This document shows, piece after piece, positions 57,644 to 64,000 of a DNA stretch of 64,000 nt. Numbering within the stretch: position 1 is the stretch's first letter; every line of letters begins with the position of its first letter. This DNA comes from Amycolatopsis taiwanensis DSM 45107 (GTDB taxonomy: Bacteria; Actinomycetota; Actinomycetes; Mycobacteriales; Pseudonocardiaceae): positions 331,428 through 395,427 of the forward strand of contig NZ_JAFB01000003.1 of NCBI RefSeq assembly GCF_000519205.1, read 5' to 3'. The notes beneath the pieces are model-generated. The model was not told where the DNA came from and did not search any database. It was given only the letters and a program-made list of their open reading frames with translations. The position numbers and the translations under genes are program-made.

Positions 57644-58282
57644 ATGTCCGAACCCTCCGCGGTCGGCGGCCTGGCCGAAACCCTCCGGCTGGCCATCCAT
57701 CACGGCGAGCTGACCCCGGGCCAGCGGCTGGTCGAGGCCGAGCTGGCGAAGCGGTACCGCACTTCACGCGGCACCGTGCGAGAGGCGCTCGTACTGCTCA
57801 CCAACGAGGGACTCGTCTCCCGGGAACCGAACCGCGGCGCGCAGGTCCGGCCGGTCTCGCTCGCCGAGGCGATCGAGATCACCGAGGTGCGCGCGATGCT
57901 GGAGGGGTTGTGCGCGGCCAAGGCGGCGCAGGCGATCACCGCCACCGAACGGCGGCAGTTGCGGGCCATCGGCCGCCGGATGAACGAAGCGGCGGAAACC
58001 GGCGACATCCTCGTCTACGGCCGGCTGAGCCAGCAGGTGCACATCCGCGTCCGCGAGATAGCCGCGCAGGACACGATTTCGGGGATTCTCGAGCGGTTGC
58101 GCTGTCAGAGCGTGCGCTACCAGTTCCAGGTCGCGCTGCTGCCCGACCGCGCGGCGCATGGCGCACGCGAGCACAGCGCGATCATTGACGCGGTCTGCTC
58201 GCGCGACCGGGCAGCCGCCGAGCATCTGATGCGCGTCCACCTCGAGACCGTCGCGGATGTCCTGCGCGGACTCGAAACGTGA
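57644..58282 (+). CDS. GntR-family (FadR/FCD-type) transcriptional regulator
   Basis: A 212-residue repressor: winged helix (LAETLRLAIHHGELTPGQRLVEAELAKRYRTSRGTVREALVLLTNEGLV) followed by an all-helical FCD ligand domain (EITEVRAMLEGLCAAKAA...FQVALLPDRAAHGAREHSAIIDAV) with the His residues that bind metal in FCD proteins. It precedes the catabolic genes at 58.3-64 kb and is their likely regulator through sites such as the palindrome at 61068-61083. A frame upstream of 57644 was rejected. Confidence 0.9.
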   Translation: MSEPSAVGGLAETLRLAIHHGELTPGQRLVEAELAKRYRTSRGTVREALVLLTNEGLVSREPNRGAQVRPVSLAEAIEITEVRAMLEGLCAAKAAQAITATERRQLRAIGRRMNEAAETGDILVYGRLSQQVHIRVREIAAQDTISGILERLRCQSVRYQFQVALLPDRAAHGAREHSAIIDAVCSRDRAAAEHLMRVHLETVADVLRGLET

Positions 58283-58335
58283 GCGGCCTGTAGAGGCGGC
58301 AATCAAAGCGACCACGGTCGCGCGAACTCGCGGAA
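58283..58335 (+). repeat. Decayed fragment of the 56-codon element (copy C)
   Basis: Directly after the GntR stop, about 50 bp resemble the 3' end of the elements at 17679 and 37352: GAGCGGCCTGTAGAGG, then GGTCGCGCGAACTCGCGG. Relative to the other two it has an insertion of about 12 bp and a 2-bp deletion that breaks the reading frame. In the restored frame it would read ERPVEAAIKATTVAREL. Similarity is by eye and may be weaker than it looks in GC-rich DNA. Confidence 0.35.
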
Positions 58336-58343
58336 GACGAGGC

Positions 58344-59099
58344 TCACGCGTTGAGCGCGCCGTCGATCAGGTGGGTCGCCCCGGAGACATAGGATGCCTC
58401 GTCCGAAAGCAGCCACACGGCGAGGTTCGCCACCTCTTCGGCGGTGCCGTACCGGCCGAGCGGGATCGACTTCGAGACCCGATCGAAGACGCCGTCCGGG
58501 TCGTCGGGGTCGATCTGCGCGGTGAGGTCCCGCGCCATGCGAGTGTCGATGTGGCCGGGCGCGATGCCGTTCACGCGGATGCCGAACGGAGCGCCCTCCA
58601 GCGCCGCGCACCGGGTGAGCCCCGCCACCGCGTGCTTCGCCGCGACATAGGGCGAGAACGTCGCGCTGCCCCGGATCGCCGCCATCGAGGCGGTGTTCAC
58701 GATGGCGCCGGACTTCTGCGCCTTCATGACCTTCAGCACCGCACGCAGGCCCAGGAACACGCCCCGGCCGTTGACCGCCCACACCCGGTCGAAGTCGTCC
58801 ACGGACAGCTCGGTCATCGGGGCCATGCGACCTTCGATACCGGCGTTGTTGAAGAACAGATCGATCCGGCCGAACTCCGCGGTCGCGCGCGCCACGTAGG
58901 CGTCCACTTCGGACTCATGACTGACGTCGGCGACCACCGGCACCGCCCCGGGGACCGGCGCGGCCGCCTGCTTCAGTGCCTCGGCGACCCGGTCGACCAT
59001 CACCACCCGTGCCCCCTCGGCCGTCAGCCGGGCCGACACCGCCAGGCCGAATCCCGCCGCGGCACCCGTGACCACCGCGAACCTGCCCTCGAACCTCAT
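58344..59099 (-). CDS. SDR-family oxidoreductase
   Basis: A 251-residue classical short-chain dehydrogenase: cofactor motif VTGAAAGFGLAVS, NNAGIEG, catalytic Ser in IVNTASMAAI, and YVAAKHAV with the Tyr-Lys pair; IRVNGIAPGHIDT follows. The Asp in MVDRVAEA suggests NAD preference. It is on the same strand as a second SDR and a zinc alcohol dehydrogenase, probably one catabolic operon controlled by the GntR regulator. Confidence 0.93.
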   Translation of the reverse strand: MRFEGRFAVVTGAAAGFGLAVSARLTAEGARVVMVDRVAEALKQAAAPVPGAVPVVADVSHESEVDAYVARATAEFGRIDLFFNNAGIEGRMAPMTELSVDDFDRVWAVNGRGVFLGLRAVLKVMKAQKSGAIVNTASMAAIRGSATFSPYVAAKHAVAGLTRCAALEGAPFGIRVNGIAPGHIDTRMARDLTAQIDPDDPDGVFDRVSKSIPLGRYGTAEEVANLAVWLLSDEASYVSGATHLIDGALNA

Positions 59100-59147
59100 G
59101 ACCGGACCTCCTTCGCAGCAGCATTTACCGCGAGTTTGTGCGCTTCT

Positions 59148-59984
59148 TCACTCCACCGCGCCGGCCAGGATCGCCTCGTGCCGGGCGATCACCCGCTCAT
59201 CCCATTCGTGGTCGGTCAACAGGTAAAGCGCGTCGCGGCGCACCGCGTCGACCACCTTGTCCGCGACCTCTTCCGGGGACATGCCCTTCGCGAGCACGGC
59301 GTGCATCCGCTCGCGCAACGCCCGGCCTTCCCGCGCACCGGGTGTCTCGACCTCGTTTCGCAGGTCCACGGGCCGGTTACGGCTGCCGTGAAACAGGTTC
59401 GTGGCGATGGTTCCCGGGCACAGCGCGGTCACGCCGATCTTCGCGTCGCGGGCGCGCAGGTCCGAGTCGAGTACCTCGGTGAGCGCCAGCACCGCGTGCT
59501 TGGTGATGCCGTACATGTTGCCGGGGGTGATCACGGCGGTCATCGACGCGGTGTTCACGATGTGCGCTTCTTCGCCGTGGGCGAGCATGAGCGGGACGAA
59601 CGTGCGGATGCCGTGCACCACGCTCCAGAAGTTGACCTCGGTGGTCCAGGTCCAGTCCTTGTCGGTCGCCTCCCAGATGGCGCCGTCGAGGTAGCCCTCG
59701 ACACCGGCGTTGTTGCACAGCAGGTGAACCGGGCCGAACGCGGCGATCGTCTCGTCCGCGAGCCGCTTGAGGGCCGCGGGGTCGGCGACGTCGGTGCGGA
59801 CCCCGATGGCTTCGCCGCCATCCGCGCGGATTCCGGCGACGGTCTCCTCCAGCGCGATACCGTCGATGTCCGCGGCAGCCACCTTCATGCGTTCCCGGGC
59901 GAAGCGCCGCGCGAAAGCCCTTCCCATCCCGCTGCCCGCTCCGGTGACCACGGCGACTTTGCCGGCCAGCTCTCGCATCTCCAC
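59148..59984 (-). CDS. SDR-family oxidoreductase
   Basis: A 278-residue short-chain dehydrogenase: VTGAGSGMGRAFARRFA, NNAGVEGYLDGAIWE, IVNTASMTAVITPGNMYGITKHAVLAL with catalytic Ser, Tyr and Lys. The Asp in AAADIDG indicates NAD. Longer C-terminus than its neighbour. It lies 22 bp after the alcohol dehydrogenase gene and 48 bp before the next SDR, so all three form an operon. Confidence 0.92.
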   Translation of the reverse strand: MEMRELAGKVAVVTGAGSGMGRAFARRFARERMKVAAADIDGIALEETVAGIRADGGEAIGVRTDVADPAALKRLADETIAAFGPVHLLCNNAGVEGYLDGAIWEATDKDWTWTTEVNFWSVVHGIRTFVPLMLAHGEEAHIVNTASMTAVITPGNMYGITKHAVLALTEVLDSDLRARDAKIGVTALCPGTIATNLFHGSRNRPVDLRNEVETPGAREGRALRERMHAVLAKGMSPEEVADKVVDAVRRDALYLLTDHEWDERVIARHEAILAGAVE

Positions 59985-60005
59985 ACTCCTTCTCGGGTTT
60001 CGTGC

Positions 60006-61010
60006 CTACGGCTTGGCGAGGACACGGACGAGTTCCCCGGGCGTGCGTAGCCGGACGAGCGCGTCGGGGGTGGTCTCCAGGTCCACCCGTTCGCTGATGA
60101 GCTCGGCGACCGGCACGCGCCCGGCGGCGATGTGCTCGACCGCCTCGTCGTAGACGTCATTGCTGAACGCACAGCTGCCGCTGACCCGGAGCCCCTCGGC
60201 GACCATGCGGCTCATCGGCACTCCGGTCACCTCCGCGCTCAGCGCGACTTCGACACAGGTCCCGCCGGGTTCGAGCACGCCGAGAGACTCGGCGATGGCG
60301 CCCGGTGCCCCCGAACATTCCAGGACTGCGGCGAAGGGCCGGCCGGAGTCGCGGACGTGATCACCGATCGAGACCTCGCGGGTGTCGATGACCTCGTCCG
60401 CGCCGACCTTCGCCGCGGCGGCGCGGCGCCCCGGCGAGCGCCCGGCCGCGACAATGTGGTCGACGCCCGACAGCCGCAGCGCCATGACCGCGTTCAGCCC
60501 GATCGGGCCCACGCCGTAGACCAGAACGCTGTCCCCCGGACCGGCCATGGCGCGCCGCACCGCGTTGAGGGACACAGCCAGGGGCTCCGCATGGGCGCCG
60601 AACTCCGTCGGCAGCCCGGACGGCAGGGCGACCAGTTGCGTCGCCGGCACGGCGACGTACTGCGCGTATCCGCCCGGGGCGGTGATTCCGAGGTTGGGCC
60701 TTTCCGGGCAGCGGAAGGGCAGGCCCTTGGCGCAGGCCCGGCAGCGGCCGCACGACCCCAGCGGGTTCACCGCGACGGTCTGACCCACCTTGACCGGGCG
60801 GTCGACACCGGCGCCCACCTCGACGATCCCGCCGCCGAACTCGTGCCCGAGCACCTGGCCTTCGAAGGTCGTGCCGCGTTCGAGGGCGTGCACGTCCGAA
60901 CCGCACAGGCCGCAGGCGTCGACCTCGACGATCACTTCGTCACGGGCGGGTTCGGGATCGGCTGTTTCGACGACTTCGGCGCCGCCGCTCGTGCACACCA
61001 CAGCTTTCAT
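60006..61010 (-). CDS. Zinc-dependent alcohol/polyol dehydrogenase (MDR family)
   Basis: A 334-residue medium-chain dehydrogenase. The catalytic-zinc Cys lies in ACGLCGSDVHALERG and His/Glu in VLGHEFGGGIVEVG; structural zinc cysteines are in GSCGRCRACAKGLPFRCP. The Rossmann part is VLVYGVGPIGLNAVMALRL. It resembles sorbitol/threonine dehydrogenase-type enzymes that oxidise a secondary alcohol. First gene of the minus-strand operon, divergent from the amidohydrolase. Confidence 0.93.
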   Translation of the reverse strand: MKAVVCTSGGAEVVETADPEPARDEVIVEVDACGLCGSDVHALERGTTFEGQVLGHEFGGGIVEVGAGVDRPVKVGQTVAVNPLGSCGRCRACAKGLPFRCPERPNLGITAPGGYAQYVAVPATQLVALPSGLPTEFGAHAEPLAVSLNAVRRAMAGPGDSVLVYGVGPIGLNAVMALRLSGVDHIVAAGRSPGRRAAAAKVGADEVIDTREVSIGDHVRDSGRPFAAVLECSGAPGAIAESLGVLEPGGTCVEVALSAEVTGVPMSRMVAEGLRVSGSCAFSNDVYDEAVEHIAAGRVPVAELISERVDLETTPDALVRLRTPGELVRVLAKP

Positions 61011-61067
61011 GGACCGGCTTTCGGCTGAACGATCGGCAAAACCCCCGGCGAGAGTAACCGGGAAAAT

Positions 61068-61122
61068 TCGTTGTTGTCAACGATTCCGCCTGCGTGGAAT
61101 GCTCGTCGGTGGGTATTACCGA
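61068..61122. promoter_or_regulatory. Divergent operator region ADH / amidohydrolase
   Basis: Two inverted repeats lie between the divergent starts: TCGTTG-TTGT-CAACGA (61068-61083) and TCGGT-N7-ACCGA (61106-61122). The first has the look of a GntR-family operator and could control both transcripts. AGGAGGT follows before the amidohydrolase GTG. Confidence 0.5.
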
Positions 61123-61140
61123 CCAATTAGGAGGTACGTC

Positions 61141-62037
61141 GTGACAGAACCGGAAACCGGCGCGACATTTGACCTGGCAAACCTGCGGGCAATCGACGTA
61201 CACACGCACGTGCACCGCTCCGTGCGGGCGGCCACCACCGCGGAATCCGACCGGTCCATGACGGACATGGCCAAGTACTTCAAGACGGAGGCGAAAAGCT
61301 ACACCGTGGACGAGTTGGCCGCGTACTACCGCGAGCGGCGGATGGCGGCGGTGACGTTCACGATAGACATCAAGGACAAGCCGGAACACCCGCACGCGCC
61401 GAGCAACGAGGAGATCGCCGAGCGGGCAAGGGCGAACGCCGACGTGATCATCCCGTTCGCCAGCGTGGACCCGGCACGGGGCGCCGAAGGCGTCGCATGG
61501 GCCCGGCGGCTCATCTCCGAACACGGCGTCCGCGGGTTCAAGTTTCACCCGACGGCGCAACACTTTCAGCCCAACGACCCGGTCGCCTACCCGTTGTACG
61601 AGGTGATCTCCGAGGCCGGCCTGCCGGCCCTGTTCCACACCGGGCAGACCGGCGCGGGCGCCGGCACCCGGGGCGGCGGCGGGCTGCGGCTGCGCTACTC
61701 CAATCCGATTTATCTCGACGACGTCGCGGTCGACTTTCCCGACCTGACCATCATCATGGCGCATCCGTCCTTCCCGTGGCAGGAGGAGGCGCTCTCGGTG
61801 GCCCTGCACAAACCGCGGGCCTACATCGATCTCTCCGGCTGGTCGCCGAAATATTTCCCGCCGATTCTGGTGCAATACGCGAACACCCTGCTGAAGGACA
61901 AGGTGCTGTTCGGCACGGATTTTCCCGTCCTCACCCCGGAACGCTGGTTGACAGACCTGGAAAAGACCGCTATCCGGGACGAGATCAAACCGGGATTGTT
62001 CAAGGACAACGCGGTGCGTGTACTCGGGTTGGCTTGA
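61141..62037 (+). CDS. Amidohydrolase-family protein
   Basis: A 298-residue amidohydrolase_2-type metal enzyme: the metal-binding IDVHTHVHRS near residue 20, GFKFHPTAQHFQPND, ALFHTGQTG, IIMAHPSFPWQEEAL, and the conserved Asp in KVLFGTDFPVL. Members decarboxylate aromatic or keto acids or hydrolyse C-C/amide bonds; some 4-hydroxyphenyl-beta-ketoacyl-CoA hydrolases belong here. A strong AGGAGGT precedes the GTG. Divergent from the alcohol dehydrogenase operon. Confidence 0.9.
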   Translation: MTEPETGATFDLANLRAIDVHTHVHRSVRAATTAESDRSMTDMAKYFKTEAKSYTVDELAAYYRERRMAAVTFTIDIKDKPEHPHAPSNEEIAERARANADVIIPFASVDPARGAEGVAWARRLISEHGVRGFKFHPTAQHFQPNDPVAYPLYEVISEAGLPALFHTGQTGAGAGTRGGGGLRLRYSNPIYLDDVAVDFPDLTIIMAHPSFPWQEEALSVALHKPRAYIDLSGWSPKYFPPILVQYANTLLKDKVLFGTDFPVLTPERWLTDLEKTAIRDEIKPGLFKDNAVRVLGLA

Positions 62038-62200
62038 CCGGGCCGTGCTATTCGCCGAGGTAGGCGCCGTTGCGCGCCAGACGTTGCTGCAGGGCCGGAA
62101 TGTCGATGTCGCCGCCGGAAACCTTTACCGTGACAGGGCGAGGTCCGCGGGCGTGCCGGCGGCCTCGAACTCGCCGTAGACCGGGGTTTCCCGGCTGGGC
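62038..62200 (-). pseudogene. Possible frameshifted gene remnant after the transketolase gene
   Basis: On the minus strand this 163-bp gap reads as two protein-like pieces in different frames: TPVYGEFEAAGTPADLALS, then TVKVSGGDIDIPALQQRLA to a stop near 62049. Joining them needs one frameshift. It may be a decayed last gene of the transketolase operon. Neither piece has a recognised family. Confidence 0.35.
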
Positions 62201-63229
62201 TCAACTATGGGCGGCAAGCTCACCAGCATCCTCCCGTTGCTCGCCGTCGATGAGCGCAAGCGCTTTTCGCACCACGTTGTCCACGGTCAGGCCGTAGTAC
62301 TCATACAGCTCGGCGGGCGCCCCGACCTCGAGGTCCACGTCGGGCAGCGCCACCCTGTCCAGGTCCACCGGCAGCTTCCGCCGCCCGGCCACCTCGGCGA
62401 CGATGCTGAACAGGCCGCCTATTTCGTTGTGGTCCTCGACGGCCAGGATCCGCCCGGTGCGCCTCGCGGTCTCGATGATCGCGTTCTCGTCGAAGGGCTT
62501 GAGGTAGGCGGCATCGTAGACGTCGGCCTCGATGCCCTGGCCTTCCAGCTGCGCGGCCGCTCGCACCGCCAGCCCGGTGCCGATCCCGTGGCCCACCAAC
62601 GTGATGTCGGGTCCCCCGCGCAGGTGCGGCCAGCGCCCGAACTCGATCCGCGGCGGCGTTTCGTAGACCGGTTCGGTCCCTTCCGCGAGACGGATGTAGG
62701 CCGGGCCGGGCAGGTCCACCGTGGCGCGCAGCAGGCTCATCACCGCGTTGCTGTCCGCGGGCGCGATCACCGTCAGGTTGGTCAGCGTGCGCGCGATCGC
62801 GATGTCCTCGACCGCGTGGTGGCTGGTCCCGAAGTAACCCATCGCCAGGCCGGTCAGGCGGCCCACCAACCGCACCGGCAGGTGGTTGTAGGCCACGTCG
62901 GTGCGCAGCTGCTCGGCGCACTTGAGCACCCCGAACGGCGACATCGAGAAGATGTAGGGCAGGTAGCCGCAGGCGGCCAGGCCCGCCGCCACGGAGATCG
63001 AGTTGGTCTCGGCGATGCCGAGTTCGACGTAGCGTTCCGGGTGGCGTTCCCGGAAGTCCGCCAGCACCGCCGAAAGATCCGCGGTCAGCGTCAGAATCCG
63101 CGGGTTCTCCTCACCCAGCCGCGCGATCGTGTAACCGCCCGGGTTGGTCGCCAGCGCCTTGTCGATCTCGACGTCGGTGAAGACGTCGACCATCTCTTTC
63201 GGCGCGGAATCGTCGCTGGTCTGGGTCAT
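62201..63229 (-). CDS. Transketolase, C-terminal subunit
   Basis: A 342-residue protein with the pyrimidine-binding and C-terminal domains of transketolase: the catalytic Glu region RYVELGIAETNSISVAAGLAACGYLPYIFSMSPF, HHAVEDIAIART and PGPAYIRLAEG. It pairs with the N-terminal subunit upstream (ATGA overlap), giving a split transketolase as in many actinobacterial sugar-catabolic loci. It transfers two-carbon ketol units with thiamine diphosphate. Confidence 0.93.
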   Translation of the reverse strand: MTQTSDDSAPKEMVDVFTDVEIDKALATNPGGYTIARLGEENPRILTLTADLSAVLADFRERHPERYVELGIAETNSISVAAGLAACGYLPYIFSMSPFGVLKCAEQLRTDVAYNHLPVRLVGRLTGLAMGYFGTSHHAVEDIAIARTLTNLTVIAPADSNAVMSLLRATVDLPGPAYIRLAEGTEPVYETPPRIEFGRWPHLRGGPDITLVGHGIGTGLAVRAAAQLEGQGIEADVYDAAYLKPFDENAIIETARRTGRILAVEDHNEIGGLFSIVAEVAGRRKLPVDLDRVALPDVDLEVGAPAELYEYYGLTVDNVVRKALALIDGEQREDAGELAAHS

Positions 63230-64000
63230 CGCAGTCGCTCCGAGATCTCTTCGAGCACCTTTTCGCGCACCTCAGGCTCCAGCAGTCCGAGGTGCCACGC
63301 CTGCGGCGCCTGCTCCATCATGGCCACGCCCTTGCCCTTTCGGGTCCGGGCGATCACGCAGACCGGCTTGCTGTCACTTGGGTCGGGCAGAGCATCCAAA
63401 GTAGACACCAGGGTCGGCACATCGTGTCCGTCGACTTCGTGGACCTGCCAGCCGAACGCCTCGAACCGCGCGCCCAGCGGCTCGATGTTCATCGCCTCCG
63501 AGGTGGGGCCGGCGCCGGAGAAACCGTTGGCGTCCACCACTGCCACCAGGCTCCCGAGCCGGTAGTGGCTCGCCGCCATGACGGCCTCCCACACCTGACC
63601 TTCCTGCAGTTCGCCGTCGCCGGTCAGGACGAACGTGCGGTAGTCCCGCCGCTGCATCCGGCCGGCCAGCGCGATTCCCGTGGCGACCGAAAGGTTGTGG
63701 CCCAGCGAGCCGGACGAGAAGTCGATCCCCGGCGCCAGCCGCATGTTGGGGTGGTCGTTGAGCGGCGAGCCGACCTGCCCGAACCGGCCCAGCCACGCTT
63801 GGGGGAAGTAGCCGAGATCGGCCAGCACCGGCCACAGGCCGGTGGCGACGTGGCCCTTGCCCAGCAGGAAGCGGTCGCGGTCCGGCCAGTCCGGCTCGGC
63901 CGGCCGCAGGCGCAGGGTGTGGTAGTAGAGGACGGCGAGGATCTCCGCGCACGAGAAGGTGCTGGAGTAGTGGCCGAGACCGGCCTGGTCGATCAGCCTG
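63226..64000 (-). CDS. Transketolase, N-terminal subunit (partial)
   Basis: The 5' end lies beyond the right edge; 258 codons are visible. Seen: QAGLGHYSSTFSCAEILAVLYYHTLRLRP, FLLGKGHVATGLWPVLADLGYFP, the thiamine-diphosphate motif TGDGELQEGQVWEAVMAA ending in VVDANGFSG, and FEAFGWQVHEVDGHD. The frame stays open past 63828 to the edge. Together with the following gene it makes a complete split transketolase. Confidence 0.93.
   Translation of the reverse strand, partial: RLIDQAGLGHYSSTFSCAEILAVLYYHTLRLRPAEPDWPDRDRFLLGKGHVATGLWPVLADLGYFPQAWLGRFGQVGSPLNDHPNMRLAPGIDFSSGSLGHNLSVATGIALAGRMQRRDYRTFVLTGDGELQEGQVWEAVMAASHYRLGSLVAVVDANGFSGAGPTSEAMNIEPLGARFEAFGWQVHEVDGHDVPTLVSTLDALPDPSDSKPVCVIARTRKGKGVAMMEQAPQAWHLGLLEPEVREKVLEEISERLR

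Overview
The window is a very GC-rich chromosomal segment with short intergenic gaps, many GTG starts and 1-4 nt stop/start overlaps. The gene families (AfsR/SARP regulator, PE/PPE-like proteins with an EspG-type chaperone, ROK-controlled sugar ABC operon, DUF3040, actinobacterial QcrB) point to an actinomycete, most likely Pseudonocardiaceae such as Amycolatopsis (inference; no rRNA or tRNA gene was seen). No prophage, insertion sequence, CRISPR array or large biosynthetic cluster was found.

Layout. 0-6.4 kb: IclR fragment and fumarylacetoacetase, MarR regulator, glutathione peroxidase, small hypothetical proteins, VOC protein, PEP-mutase-like protein, MarR. 6.4-15 kb: a 21-bp tandem repeat array, an MFS transporter fused to carboxypeptidase-regulatory-like domains with a companion protein, an HtrA-like protease, a BNR propeller plus MoaD/ThiS protein, and a divergent MarR/MFS pair. 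15-20 kb: sugar ABC transporter operon (binding protein, ATPase, permease, ROK repressor) behind two 19-bp palindromes. 20-28 kb: LysR, gamma-glutamyltransferase, an unrecognised two-gene membrane system divergent from a PRPP synthetase paralogue, and an esterase lipoprotein. 28-35 kb: acyl-CoA-ligase-like/acyltransferase/VOC operon, Sua5-like protein, SARP regulator. 35-38.5 kb: PE/PPE/EspG-like operon with a YbaB-like protein and a YbjN/TY-Chap-like protein. 38.6-43 kb: ferric-reductase-like protein, FMN-binding protein, ApbE and a two-component system in one operon. 43-50 kb: I36-type inhibitor, PxpB/PxpC, GH172 (DUF2961), GMC oxidoreductase divergent from a sulfite-oxidase-like enzyme. 50-57 kb: SHOCT protein, orphan QcrB, DUF3040, LapA, LLM oxidoreductase, second 21-bp array, GNAT, GAF histidine kinase with LuxR-type regulator. 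57.6-64 kb: GntR regulator, two SDRs, zinc alcohol dehydrogenase, amidohydrolase and a split transketolase, probably a catabolic locus.

The least explained features are: (i) two 171-bp near-identical elements, each a 56-codon ORF whose stop overlaps the start of an unrelated downstream gene (one in the sugar ABC operon, one in the PE/PPE operon), with a decayed third fragment; (ii) a family of 21-bp tandem repeats at three loci; (iii) the unrecognised soluble/membrane protein pair at 22.7-26.3 kb; (iv) a BNR propeller translationally coupled to a ubiquitin-like protein ending in Gly-Gly; (v) an MFS transporter with beta-sandwich tail domains plus a standalone triple-domain partner.
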